NCBI GenBank assembly: GCA_016715985.1
Contig: JADJXD010000001.1
Coordinates: forward strand, 372,001-436,000
Source of the DNA: Saprospiraceae bacterium
Lineage (GTDB): Bacteria; Bacteroidota; Bacteroidia; Chitinophagales; Saprospiraceae
DNA: 64,000 nt
Direction: 5' to 3'
The position numbers and the translations under genes were made by a program. Shown one piece after another: positions 8,347 to 17,686 of the stretch; the first letter of the stretch is position 1, and every line of letters begins with the position of its first letter. The notes below the pieces were generated by a model. The model made no database searches and was not told the DNA's origin. It saw nothing but the letters and a program-made list of their open reading frames with translations.

Positions 8347-10449
8347 GTGATCAGTAACATAAGCTTTTCTTATCCATCCGGATTTCTTATTCTTTGTTTT
8401 ATTCTCGGGGTCATATATGCATCTGTCCTCTATTACAGAGAGACAAAATTTGACAATCATTCCAAAGTTGTAAAGTGGGTTCTGGCTGTTTTAAGAACAG
8501 TAGCTGTAACGATTATTGCATTATTTTTACTCGGTCCAATAATGAAGAGTGTTGAAGAAGAAGTAAAAAGGCCCATCATTGTTATTGCGGAAGATAAATC
8601 ACAATCGATTACCTCTGTAACCGGAAAAAATCAAACGGAACTAATAAGCAAACAAATTACAGAATTAGCTAAGTCCCTATCACAGTCATTTGAAGTAGTA
8701 AATATTGGATTTGGTTCTGATGTGATGAATGATAATTCGGATACTATAAAAAATGCATCTACCAACCTCTCCAATGCTTTACAATATGTAACGGACAATT
8801 ATTCAGATCAAAATCTGGGAGCCATCATTCTTGCTACCGATGGCATATATAATGAAGGTAATAATCCTTTATATAGTTTAAAAGCTAATAATACTCCGTT
8901 ATATACCATTGCACTGGGGGATACAACAAAAAGAAAAGATCTGTACATCCAGAATATTCTGCATAATAAGATTGCCTATCTGGGTGATAAATTTTCTGTT
9001 CAGACAGACATAGGAGCATATAACAGCTTGGGAAACAGCACAAAGTTGACACTTGAAGAGATTTCAGGAAATCAGACAAGGAAATTGTATGAAGAAGTAA
9101 TTAACATCAATAGTTCAGATTTTTTTACTACCAGAAATTTAACTATTGATGCCAATCGTGCCGGCGTAAATAAATATAGAGTTAACTTAAGTCCCGTAAA
9201 TGATGAACAAAACAAAAGGAATAACAGTAAAGAGTTTTATGTTGAAGTATTGGATGCCAGACAAAAAATACTATTATTAGCCAATGCTCCCCATCCTGAT
9301 TTATCTGCAGTAAAACAGCTCATTTCAGAGAATAAAAACTACGAAGTCAAAATAGATTATATTAAGGACAACTCCAGTAATTTATCGCAGTTTGATTTGG
9401 TAATTTTCCACAATCTTCCTTCCGATGTTAATGATATCAGAAATCAATTAAATATTCTGGATAAAAATCAGACGCCGAGATTTTTTATCGTCGGAGCTCA
9501 GACTGCCACTGAAAAATTCAATTCTGTTCAGGATATTTTGCAAATCAGGGGAAACAGTAAAAATACAGAAGAAATTCAGGGTGAATTCAACCCGGCTTTT
9601 AACATGTTTACCACGTCAGAGCAACTTAGAAATAAATTAAAAACTTTTCCACCCCTTATCACCCCTTTTGGTGAATATACCACCACCGGAGCTTCCAATA
9701 TCTTTCTGTATCAGAACATTAAAAAAATAAAAACCAACTATCCCTTAATGGTCTTTGGAGAAAGAAATGGTATCAGAACCGGTGTACTGGTTGGAGAAGG
9801 AATCTGGAAATGGCGAATTTTTGATTACCTTCAGAATTCCAACTATGAATTGATCACTGAATTGGTCAACAAAAGCATTCAAGTCATTTCTGTCAAAGAC
9901 GATAAAAGAAAATTCCGCGTGTCAACTTCAAAAAATGTATATAAAGAAACTGAAAATATACTTTTAGATGCACAGCTTTATAATGACAACTACGAAGCCA
10001 TAAATGAACCGGAAGTAACCATTAATATTAAAAATGATTCCGGTGATGAGTATAAATACACATTTACAAAAATTCAGAATTATTACACTTTAAATGCCGG
10101 CTTATTTTCTGAAGGTAATTATAACTACACAGCATTGGTTAATTTTGGTGGAAAATCACAAACAGCAACTGGTAGATTTACAGTTGAATCCATTCAATTG
10201 GAACAATACGATCTGACAGCCAGACACTCATTACTTAAGAATCTGAGTGAAAGAAATAATGGACAAATTTTTTACCCAAATGAGATAGCCAATATACAGG
10301 ATATATTGCTGCAATCAGGTTCGCTGAAACCTGTTATGTATCAAAGTACAGTTACTAAATCAATATTGGATATAAAGTGGCTCTTCTTTGTAATTCTGTT
10401 TCTGTTAAGTTTAGAATGGTTTTTGAGAAGGTACTTTGGAAATTATTAG
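8347..10449 (+). CDS. Membrane-anchored VWA-domain protein
   Basis: This 700-residue protein begins at GTG. It has two N-terminal transmembrane helices (about 10-28 and 41-63), a von Willebrand factor A-like domain (about 75-200) with the metal-site signature D-x-S-x-S (EDKSQS, near 80) and a later ATDGIYNEG loop, a long beta-rich region, and a single C-terminal transmembrane helix (about 675-693, WLFFVILFLLSLEWFL). The layout resembles BatA/BatB-type or glutamine-amidotransferase-like membrane VWA proteins of Bacteroidota, with the large domain in the periplasm. It likely mediates metal-dependent protein-protein contacts; the partner is unknown. It is convergent with the tonB gene with only 21 bp between, and no terminator is visible there. 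Confidence 0.75.
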   Translation: MISNISFSYPSGFLILCFILGVIYASVLYYRETKFDNHSKVVKWVLAVLRTVAVTIIALFLLGPIMKSVEEEVKRPIIVIAEDKSQSITSVTGKNQTELISKQITELAKSLSQSFEVVNIGFGSDVMNDNSDTIKNASTNLSNALQYVTDNYSDQNLGAIILATDGIYNEGNNPLYSLKANNTPLYTIALGDTTKRKDLYIQNILHNKIAYLGDKFSVQTDIGAYNSLGNSTKLTLEEISGNQTRKLYEEVININSSDFFTTRNLTIDANRAGVNKYRVNLSPVNDEQNKRNNSKEFYVEVLDARQKILLLANAPHPDLSAVKQLISENKNYEVKIDYIKDNSSNLSQFDLVIFHNLPSDVNDIRNQLNILDKNQTPRFFIVGAQTATEKFNSVQDILQIRGNSKNTEEIQGEFNPAFNMFTTSEQLRNKLKTFPPLITPFGEYTTTGASNIFLYQNIKKIKTNYPLMVFGERNGIRTGVLVGEGIWKWRIFDYLQNSNYELITELVNKSIQVISVKDDKRKFRVSTSKNVYKETENILLDAQLYNDNYEAINEPEVTINIKNDSGDEYKYTFTKIQNYYTLNAGLFSEGNYNYTALVNFGGKSQTATGRFTVESIQLEQYDLTARHSLLKNLSERNNGQIFYPNEIANIQDILLQSGSLKPVMYQSTVTKSILDIKWLFFVILFLLSLEWFLRRYFGNY

Positions 10450-10470
10450 AATTAGTGAATGTCAAATATC

Positions 10471-11307
10471 TTATTGTACTTTAAACTCCACGGTCAAAGT
10501 ACCACACTGAGATTCAATGTCACTCTTGGAGAATTTATACTTTAAGGCATTGTTTCTTGCCAATTCTATCAGGTATGAATCTGAAGTTGTAGAACCTCTT
10601 TGAGTATAAGTAGCAGATTTAACTTTGCCATCAATACCTACACAGATAGCCAGAACAACTTTACCTGTTTTCTGAGAATTGTCTTTAAAGACCGGTTCAA
10701 ACTCTAATCCTCTTCCACTTAATCCGCCACCGACTTTCCCTGTGCCTTTAGAGATGCCTTCTAAAGATTTACCATCAGGATTTCCTTTCGTGTCACCCTG
10801 ATTTCCTGAAGAATTTTTATTTCCTTTTCCATCACCAAACAAATCAGAATATTTTTTCTTTTTACTGTCAAACTCAGCTTTTTCCCGGGCTTCCCTTTCT
10901 GCTTTTTCCTTTTCTGCCTGCTTTTGTTTGGATTCCTCTGCCCGTTTTTTTGCTTCTGCGTCCAGTTTTGTTTTAGCAGATGCCTTTTCAACTGCAGAAA
11001 TATCACTTATATCTTCCCGGGCTTTGGAAACCACTTTAGTATCAGTATTAGCTGTTGGCTTTGCCTCTGCTGATTTTGTTTCAGATTTTGAAACCGGCTC
11101 AGCTGTCTCAGTATTTAAAATTTCTGATTGCGAACCTGCATCGGGATCACCAAATGCTACCAGAATACCTCCAGGGGGTGGAAATTCCTGTATGGCTTTC
11201 AAAAAAGGTACCAACAAAAACAAAAGCAGCAACAGGTGAATAACGATACTCACTATCAAACTTTTCTTTTTGTTTTCTTCTTCTTTATATAATGAAGGAA
11301 TTGCCAT
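10471..11307 (-). CDS. TonB-like energy transducer
   Basis: The 278-residue protein has a cytoplasmic N-terminus, one transmembrane helix (about 17-37), a highly charged Ala/Lys/Glu linker (about 65-160, many Glu-Lys-Ala runs, as in TolA/TonB), a Gly-rich segment and a C-terminal TonB-like domain (about 200-278) with GKVVLAICVGIDGKVKSATY. It should couple the proton-motive force, via ExbB/ExbD, to outer-membrane receptors. It is the last gene of the exbB-exbD-exbD-tonB unit and lies 93 bp after the second exbD. The long TolA-like linker and the absence of the usual Pro-rich spacer leave open a TolA-type role. The complex assignment is firm; the client receptor is not known. Confidence 0.8.
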   Translation of the reverse strand: MAIPSLYKEEENKKKSLIVSIVIHLLLLLFLLVPFLKAIQEFPPPGGILVAFGDPDAGSQSEILNTETAEPVSKSETKSAEAKPTANTDTKVVSKAREDISDISAVEKASAKTKLDAEAKKRAEESKQKQAEKEKAEREAREKAEFDSKKKKYSDLFGDGKGNKNSSGNQGDTKGNPDGKSLEGISKGTGKVGGGLSGRGLEFEPVFKDNSQKTGKVVLAICVGIDGKVKSATYTQRGSTTSDSYLIELARNNALKYKFSKSDIESQCGTLTVEFKVQ

Positions 11308-11400
11308 AATAACTATATTTATTTGAACACAACCGCAACACTGTGTTGTCCGGAAAAATTAATATCAGAAACGGTTGTAAGTTAAGGCTGAAGAAATCCT

Positions 11401-11799
11401 TTATTTTGGCTCTGTCAGGACAGCTCTTATTTCATGTTTATATGCCAGGTCCAAAATAGCAACTACAGTCTCATTACTAGCTTTAGCAGAAGGGCTGACT
11501 ACGACGGCAGCATTCGATCCATCTGCCCGTTTGATTGATTTTATCTGACTCTCTATACCTGTAAGACTTATTGGAGTGCCATTAAAAGTGTAATTACCAT
11601 CACTACCTATGGATATGATCTTATTCTGAGCCTTGGACGGTGGTGCAGTACTCTTTTTTCCGGGTAATTGTAGATTAAGAGCATTCGGAACAATAATAGA
11701 TGAAGTCAGCATAAAAAATATCAAGAGCAAAAAAATAATGTCTGTAAGTGAAGACATATTAAAATTTGGGCTGACTTTACTTCTTTTTTTAATAGACAT
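11401..11799 (-). CDS. exbD: ExbD/TolR-family biopolymer transport protein (second copy)
   Basis: The start at ATG 11799 gives 132 residues beginning MSIKKRSKVSPNFNMSSLTD. A longer frame from 11841 would overlap the upstream gene by 32 bp and add 14 residues unlike the family. One transmembrane helix (about 18-38, IIFLLLIFFMLTSSI) follows the conserved Asp of the SLTDIIF motif, which carries the proton path in ExbD/TolR. The C-terminal periplasmic domain is short and typical. It lies 10 bp after the first exbD and is closely related to it in the N-terminal 35 residues (both contain FNMSSLTDIIFLLLIFFMLT), so the pair arose by duplication and probably forms a heteromeric D subunit set. Confidence 0.9.
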   Translation of the reverse strand: MSIKKRSKVSPNFNMSSLTDIIFLLLIFFMLTSSIIVPNALNLQLPGKKSTAPPSKAQNKIISIGSDGNYTFNGTPISLTGIESQIKSIKRADGSNAAVVVSPSAKASNETVVAILDLAYKHEIRAVLTEPK

Positions 11800-11809
11800 A
11801 ATTCTTGAT

Positions 11810-12214
11810 TTAACTTTTTGCTGAAGAACTTTGGGTGGCAATAATTGCTTTAATTTTCAGACCACTGGCTATAGTCATCACTTTATGAACATTTTCCCAT
11901 GGAACACCGACTTCCGAAATGATGGTTACAGTTGCATTTTCTTTATTATTAGAAAATCTTACGGCAGTCGCAATATCTTTCTCTAAATTACTCATGCTGC
12001 TTGCTTTCCCGACAACGGTCACTGCTCCATCTGCAGTCATCATAACAGGTAAATCTGTAGGTGCTATTGTCTTTGAATCTGATACAGGTAATTTAATATT
12101 AATCTGCACCATATTGGAAGTGAGCATAAAAAATATCAATAGCAAAAATATAATATCTGTTAAGGAAGACATATTGAATTCCGCACTGACGCCCGCTCTT
12201 TTTTTAACTGCCAC
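11810..12214 (-). CDS. exbD: ExbD/TolR-family biopolymer transport protein (first copy)
   Basis: This 134-residue protein starts at GTG 12214. The conserved segment NMSSLTDIIFLLLIFFMLT includes the membrane Asp of the ExbD proton channel; the periplasmic part (about 45-134) has the usual alpha/beta pattern (VTIISEVGVPWENVHKVM). It works with ExbB and the TonB-like protein in the same unit. The two exbD genes differ clearly after the membrane helix, so they are old paralogues rather than a recent copy. Confidence 0.9.
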   Translation of the reverse strand: MAVKKRAGVSAEFNMSSLTDIIFLLLIFFMLTSNMVQINIKLPVSDSKTIAPTDLPVMMTADGAVTVVGKASSMSNLEKDIATAVRFSNNKENATVTIISEVGVPWENVHKVMTIASGLKIKAIIATQSSSAKS

Positions 12215-12247
12215 TTAATTATATTTTATTTCAATTTTAAATATTGA

Positions 12248-12937
12248 TTAGTTCGTTGGCTCCTGAAGCAAGTCCATAAAATCAACTGTGGTCTTTTCCA
12301 TCTGAAATACAACCTTATCAACAGATGAAACAAGCAAATTGTATCCTACAAAAGAAAATATACCTATCACAAGACCTAATGCCGTAGTAATCAAAGCCTG
12401 ATAAATACCGCCTGCCAGAACGTCAGGAGTCACATTTTGTTCTGATGCCATTTTGTAAAATGCCAGAATCATACCTGTAACAGTACCAAGAAACCCTACC
12501 ATCGGAGCAGCACCTGAGATACTTGCAAGTGTTGATAAGTTTTTTTCTAATTTAAAAACTTCAAGATTTCCTACATTTTCAATTGCCGCGTCTATATCCT
12601 TGAGTGGCTTTCCGATACGCATCAAACCTTTTTCAATCATTCTCGCGGAAGGTGAATCAGTTGCTCTGCACAATGCTTTTGCTCCTTCTATATTGCCTGA
12701 TGCAACCGCAGCTCTGATATTATTCATAAAATTTTCATCTATCTTTCCTGCTCTTTTGATGGTCAGAAACCTTTCAATAAAAATATACGATGCGATAACA
12801 GACAAAATCAACAATATGGTGACTATAACAACAGCCATCGGACCGCCTGATACAATCAAGTCAATTAAGTTCTGAGATTTTTCAATAGTCTCTGTAGGCT
12901 CTGCTGTCTGAAATAAAAAGAATCCTAAATTGTACAT
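12248..12937 (-). CDS. exbB: ExbB/TolQ-family proton channel protein
   Basis: This 229-residue protein belongs to the MotA/TolQ/ExbB family. Three transmembrane helices are visible: about 31-53 (GGPMAVVIVTILLILSVI), about 143-165 (GFLGTVTGMILAFYKM) and about 178-205 (QALITTALGLVIGIFSFVGYN). The middle cytoplasmic region carries the conserved GLMRIG and the helix 2 signature GAAPMVGFLGTVTGMI. ExbB pentamers with ExbD form the proton-driven motor in the inner membrane. It is the first gene of the operon, 33 bp ahead of exbD, and has a TAATTTTG promoter element 70 bp upstream. Confidence 0.93.
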   Translation of the reverse strand: MYNLGFFLFQTAEPTETIEKSQNLIDLIVSGGPMAVVIVTILLILSVIASYIFIERFLTIKRAGKIDENFMNNIRAAVASGNIEGAKALCRATDSPSARMIEKGLMRIGKPLKDIDAAIENVGNLEVFKLEKNLSTLASISGAAPMVGFLGTVTGMILAFYKMASEQNVTPDVLAGGIYQALITTALGLVIGIFSFVGYNLLVSSVDKVVFQMEKTTVDFMDLLQEPTN

Positions 12938-13006
12938 GTATGGTAATTATATTTGTTATGTGATTAAATGAACGCTATTTGTGCTAATGGTATTATAATA
13001 CAGGAA

Positions 13007-13014
13007 CAAAATTA
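13007..13014 (-). promoter_or_regulatory. Promoter -7 element for the exbB operon
   Basis: On the minus strand the sequence is TAATTTTG (TAnnTTTG), 70 bp before the exbB ATG. The rest of the 12938-13266 interval is AT-rich and shows no gene. Confidence 0.4.
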
Positions 13015-13266
13015 CAAATAATTTAAATATTAAAAATTATTTTAATCTATTTTTACTCTTAACTATAAAATCAGTATGGTTAAACCTAATGAAATCAGTG
13101 AATTGTCACACGATGATAATAAAATAAGGATAGAAGCAGGGGGATTAATATTATGGTTTATGAAGATAATTCAAAAACGACTTCCAATATTAGTTTACTG
13201 CAGGAAATATTCAATAATTAATAAAAAGCAGGGAACCAGATAAAAAAGTGGAAATTTAATTTTATT

Positions 13267-16266
13267 CTAATGGATTATGGTGAGATCCTTTTTAAGAATC
13301 TGCTTCTGTCCCAAAAAATCAGTGACTTGCATTACCATAATATAGACGCCTTGTTCCACACGTCTATTCTGATAATGTCCATCCCAACCTACTTCATTGT
13401 CATTAAACGGGAAATTATTCATTGCATAGACCATGTTTCCATATCTGTCGTAAATACTGATTTTATCAATATTAGCCGGGATTTTGTTTTTGCCAATAAT
13501 CAATCGATCATTTACACCATCACCGTTTGGTGAAAAAATATTGGGAATAAAGAGTTCCAATTCAGTATCAACTAAAATTCTGGTCCTGGCTATGGCACGA
13601 CACCCATTCATATTTTCAATTTCAACAAAAATGTCTTCTGATTTAAATGCATGGTAATCTAATGTGAAATCAGTACCCAAAATTTCATCTTGTTCATTTT
13701 TCCATTCAATGAAAACGATATCATTGGTTGAATAGTTTGTAGTAAACCGAAGGGGCAGGTTCTCACTATAAGCAAGATTAATTTCCAGCGGGATTTCAAG
13801 TTCCAAAATTTCAGGATCAATTAAAGTGACTTCTCCGGATACGATACATCCATTTTTATCCTTCGCAGTAATATTATAAACACCACTTCTGAGATCAGTA
13901 AATTCGTTTTGACTTATCACGTTACCATTTAAAGTGATTGTGTAAGGATTAAAACCCCCAATTATACTATCGATGCTGATCAAGCCATTTAACTCGCCGT
14001 AACATAATGGATCAGCCACAGAAATATCTATTTCGATCGGTACATTCGTTTCTCTGTTTACTGAAAAAACATCATTGGAAGAACAACCGTTTTCAGTATT
14101 AAAGACTTCCAATACATAAGTTCCTGTCGAAGTAAGTAATAAATCAGAATCATTTGGATTAGAAGCTATCACACCATTATTAGACTGCCAGTTGTATATA
14201 TATTCTAAACCTGAGCTTACTTGAGGGATGACACTGAAAGATTCAGTATTACAATGCCAAACGAGGTCTTGTCCCACTTCTACAAAAGGTCTGATTTTGT
14301 TATCTGCTATAAATTTTGTTTCATCATTCCAGCATTTACTGGATGCAGCTCTTAGTTCCAATCTGTACATTCCTGAAACATCAGCCGGATAAATCAATAT
14401 ATTTGCTTGTTGAAAATTATCATCCCTTATCCACCTGATAGAATCAAATCCAATATCCGAAGTGAAACTGAGATTACTAACCGGTTTATAACAAGTCAGA
14501 TCTTCTCCATGTAAAATTAAAGCGGGTTTGGCAAAATCAGTTGTCATACGTATAGTAGTATCAACTTTACAACCATTGGAGCCTTCAGCAGAGAAATGAA
14601 AATCACCTCCTGAAAGAACATTTAAAGAATCTACAAATAAATTTTGGTTTGTTGAATTGGGGCCTATCGGCAATATCCATTCTGTATTAAAAAGTGGACG
14701 GGAAGATGTAACTGTAATTATTCCTTTACTTCTTAAACAATTAAAAGAAGGCTTATTAATATTTAAAATAGGTTTTACAAAGTCAGCCTCTATTGATACC
14801 ATAATATCATCCGTCAAACACTCTGCATCCCCTTTTCTTAACTCCGCACTAAAAAAATATATTCCGGGTTGATTAACAGTGGCATCATTACCAAAAGAAA
14901 TGATATCCCCTGCACTATTTTTCCAGTAACGAACTACATCAATCGGATAGACCGAAGTGATTTCTGAAGATAAGTTTATAGTTGTATTATTGCAATCCAG
15001 CGTCCTCAATCCAGGAAGTACCTGACTTGAAATTGATATTACTTCCACACTGAATTTGTGCAACAAAGTACAATCTGAAATATCCAAAACTTCATAATCT
15101 CCTGCGGATGTGTATGCAGAGCCTTGAAAATTAAAAGCATCCCCTGTACAAATATATTGTTTGCCGAGTTCATTTGTCTTACTGGCTCCTACAATAATCT
15201 CCTGCGTCAAAACCCGACAAATATCATTCGGATCCACACAAGTAATTGTCGTATCCGATGAAATCGTCTGTCCACACACATTCAGATTTTGTCCGGGACA
15301 AAGAAACACAGGTGATAATGTAATAGAATCCTGACCTTTAACAAGTACTTTCCATTCGTTGATAATGCTACAACCTCCTGTGCCACAACTTCCGCCATAA
15401 AAAGGATGTATAAAAACTTCTGCTGTTATAGTATAATCCCCTGATTGGGTAAAAATAATATCTGCTGTTGTACCTGTATAAAATCCACCTGCAAATTGTG
15501 CTCCGGTAATGGGTGAAACTTTCCATTCAAAACAAACACTATCCGGGGGTAATGTCAGATTCCCTCCACATGATGGATTAGTACTAAATATACATTCAGG
15601 GGGTGTTATGTTATATCTGACAGGTGTGTTTTTTTCATTGCATTCTATCAAAGTTGGCCCTGTAATGAAACCCTCTGCAAGATTACTTAGGTCCGGTGGT
15701 GGCTGCATATTGATATTATCAATTCCCTCAATGACTTCAATCTGAAAATCACAAATAGATCTGGCATAACCATCTAAAAATAAAAAGCCCGGTTCACAAG
15801 GTGTAAACTGATCTGAAGTTAATAAAAAGGGGGTGGTTATTCCATTAAACTGACCCAATTTGTCCGTGCAATCCAAAGCAGCAGATTCTCTGCAAGATGA
15901 ATAAATACCTGCCTGCATACCACTGAAATTATTGATAACTGTACAATTGGAAGGAGTGATAAGGAAGGTTACTCTATTGGAAGTAGGCGTAAAAGAAAAC
16001 CAAACGATATTATCTGCCTGGCCGTTTCCGTTACACCCTTTCCACGGTTGCGGAACAGACAATGAATCCGGAAGCCGTCCTGTAAACCCATTAAAATCAC
16101 AAACATAATGTGCAGAAGTACATATCTCTCCCGGAGGACCGTCAGAGAATTTACATTGTGCATTTAATGAAGATATATTAATGAACAGCAGGCTATACAA
16201 TGCAAAAGATAGTACCAAGAATTTATGAAGGATACAAATTTTCACAAATATTTTTTTAGATGTCAT
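13267..16266 (-). CDS. Large surface protein with T9SS type B sorting domain (gliding-motility CHU_C type)
   Basis: The 999-residue protein has a long signal peptide (cut near residue 36, SLNAQ). Its body consists of Cys-containing Ig/PKD-like beta modules and one SprB-like repeat (about 740-830; DPLCYGELNGLISIDSI... KNGC). The C-terminal ~95 residues are the CHU_C/gliding-motility-associated domain: FIPNIFSPNGDGVNDRL, YDRYGNMVY, GWDGHYQNRRVEQGVYIM. This is the T9SS type B signal, recognised with PorV and often with a PorP/SprF-like partner; such a partner is not next to it here. The protein is expected on the cell surface as an adhesin. A promoter-like TACTTTTG lies at 16369-16376. Confidence 0.9.
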   Translation of the reverse strand: MTSKKIFVKICILHKFLVLSFALYSLLFINISSLNAQCKFSDGPPGEICTSAHYVCDFNGFTGRLPDSLSVPQPWKGCNGNGQADNIVWFSFTPTSNRVTFLITPSNCTVINNFSGMQAGIYSSCRESAALDCTDKLGQFNGITTPFLLTSDQFTPCEPGFLFLDGYARSICDFQIEVIEGIDNINMQPPPDLSNLAEGFITGPTLIECNEKNTPVRYNITPPECIFSTNPSCGGNLTLPPDSVCFEWKVSPITGAQFAGGFYTGTTADIIFTQSGDYTITAEVFIHPFYGGSCGTGGCSIINEWKVLVKGQDSITLSPVFLCPGQNLNVCGQTISSDTTITCVDPNDICRVLTQEIIVGASKTNELGKQYICTGDAFNFQGSAYTSAGDYEVLDISDCTLLHKFSVEVISISSQVLPGLRTLDCNNTTINLSSEITSVYPIDVVRYWKNSAGDIISFGNDATVNQPGIYFFSAELRKGDAECLTDDIMVSIEADFVKPILNINKPSFNCLRSKGIITVTSSRPLFNTEWILPIGPNSTNQNLFVDSLNVLSGGDFHFSAEGSNGCKVDTTIRMTTDFAKPALILHGEDLTCYKPVSNLSFTSDIGFDSIRWIRDDNFQQANILIYPADVSGMYRLELRAASSKCWNDETKFIADNKIRPFVEVGQDLVWHCNTESFSVIPQVSSGLEYIYNWQSNNGVIASNPNDSDLLLTSTGTYVLEVFNTENGCSSNDVFSVNRETNVPIEIDISVADPLCYGELNGLISIDSIIGGFNPYTITLNGNVISQNEFTDLRSGVYNITAKDKNGCIVSGEVTLIDPEILELEIPLEINLAYSENLPLRFTTNYSTNDIVFIEWKNEQDEILGTDFTLDYHAFKSEDIFVEIENMNGCRAIARTRILVDTELELFIPNIFSPNGDGVNDRLIIGKNKIPANIDKISIYDRYGNMVYAMNNFPFNDNEVGWDGHYQNRRVEQGVYIMVMQVTDFLGQKQILKKDLTIIH

Positions 16267-16834
16267 TTCAATTCAAAGAATAGAAAATTCACTTTATTTT
16301 ATAAGCAATAGCCATGCCAAAGCATTGATTTCTAAAACATTGAACCCATTAGGATTAAAAACAAACACAAAAGTAAAATTAATTCTATATTTTCACAGCA
16401 ATGTGTAGTGTTTTTTTGGTGACAAAGCAGAAAAAATAAATTTTATGTTTATTTTATATTAAACTCTTTGTACATGTATAACAGATTATAAATAAAACTC
16501 ATTACAAAAATAATTATTTCGGGCTACGTTCTGATAAGTTTGATAAGCCTAATGCAACATTACACTGGAGCAGTGCCTGTGACCAAAAAATTAGTAACAA
16601 AAACAGGCTTAATTAAATATCGGAATTTATCAAAACACTTTGTAATGGTTAGCAATATTAAGGCCAGAATCAAAATAATTTAGAAGAAAAGCCATTAGAC
16701 TTTTATCCGTCAGAAAATCTGAGTCTATAGATGCCAATTGGCTTCATTCAAATAAAAGTTTGACTATAAAGCTGGATATAAGAAAATAAAACTGCCTGAT
16801 CAAAATCCTGTTCGGAAAAAGAAAAAATAATGAA
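16267..16834. other. Gene-free interval, no feature recognised beyond a promoter element
   Basis: This AT-rich stretch of 568 bp holds TACTTTTG on the minus strand at 16369-16376, a likely -7 element for the surface protein gene (leader about 95 nt). A weak GCCTGT...ACAGGC hairpin with a long loop lies near 16575-16609. I see no coding frame and no RNA gene. Confidence 0.4.
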
Positions 16835-17083
16835 CTACCTTTTATTAAAAACCAGATTCAAAATAAAAAGAATGACAATTGCACCTACAGCACCTGTAAG
16901 TATAGCGCCTACCCATCCGGTTCCAAGACTGACGCCGATTTCTCCCAGAAGCCAGGATCCTACGACACTGCCAATAATTCCTACAACAATATTTCCTAAT
17001 AATCCAAGACTGCTTCCTTTAAAAAGCATACTTCCCAGCCAACCCGCAGCTGCACCGATAATTAAAGTTACTAAAATATCCAT
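16835..17083 (-). CDS. GlsB/YeaQ/YmgE-family stress-response membrane protein
   Basis: This 82-residue protein is nearly all hydrophobic with three Gly-rich transmembrane helices (ILVTLIIGAAAGWLGSMLF; LLGNIVVGIIGSVVGSWLL; WVGAILTGAVGAIVILFIL). The pattern, with GAAAGWLGSMLFKG followed by GxxGNIVVGIIGSxVG, matches the 'transglycosylase-associated protein'/YeaQ family, which is induced by stress in other bacteria but has no proven enzymatic role. The start is ATG 17083; the TTG two codons upstream is less likely. It stands alone between non-coding intervals. Confidence 0.88.
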   Translation of the reverse strand: MDILVTLIIGAAAGWLGSMLFKGSSLGLLGNIVVGIIGSVVGSWLLGEIGVSLGTGWVGAILTGAVGAIVILFILNLVFNKR

Positions 17084-17686
17084 TTTCAAAAATTTAGTGG
17101 TTAAAATTATTTAAAATACGTACAATAATAAATTCATAAGTTAACAAATGCCAAATATAGTATTTATTTTAATACCAGATATATACATGCCGAAAAAAAA
17201 AGAAGTCTTGGATAACGTTTGATTATGAGATAGGTAAACCAAAAAAATCATAGTAATAATAATTTCACCGGGGACTGATGAAGCACTAAAGAACATTAAC
17301 AATACTGTAGATAGATCTTTGAGAATTATATGTTGTTGCTTCTGCACAAGTCATTAACAAAAGTAAAATATCTATTTCTATTACATTGATAATCTAATGT
17401 TTACCATTTGTGGCAGAGTAAAAAACGTTTGATTATCATTCAAATTGTGTTTTCGGAGTGGACTTAAATTTGAAATTTCTTTTTAATTTCCTTCCCAAAA
17501 CAGTCTAAATACCATTAAATTGGTTCAAATGGTAGTGAAAAAATATTTGAAAATTAAACTCAGTCAGGCATCATCGGAAGTTAGGCAATAGAATCAACAA
17601 TAAAGTAAATTCACTTTATTTCGAATATACCATACTCATTTGAAAATAAAGTTTTTAATTCTGTTATCATGCCTTAACTTTACAGC
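17084..17686. other. Gene-free interval upstream of rarA
   Basis: About 600 bp of AT-rich sequence. A 68-codon open frame on the minus strand (17141-17347) has no protein-like composition. I see only the rarA promoter element at its right end. Confidence 0.4.
17675..17682 (+). promoter_or_regulatory. Promoter -7 element abutting the rarA start
   Basis: TAACTTTA (TAnnTTTR) ends 4 nt before the rarA ATG at 17687, with TTTT near the -33 distance. Transcription would begin at or very near the start codon. Confidence 0.4.

Noticed and set aside
11800..11841. Longer start for the second exbD
   Set aside because: It would overlap the first exbD by 32 bp and add residues unlike the family; ATG 11799 matches the paralogue.
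17141..17347. 68-codon minus-strand frame near the YeaQ-like gene
   Set aside because: No domain, unusual composition and no promoter element or conserved context; more likely chance.
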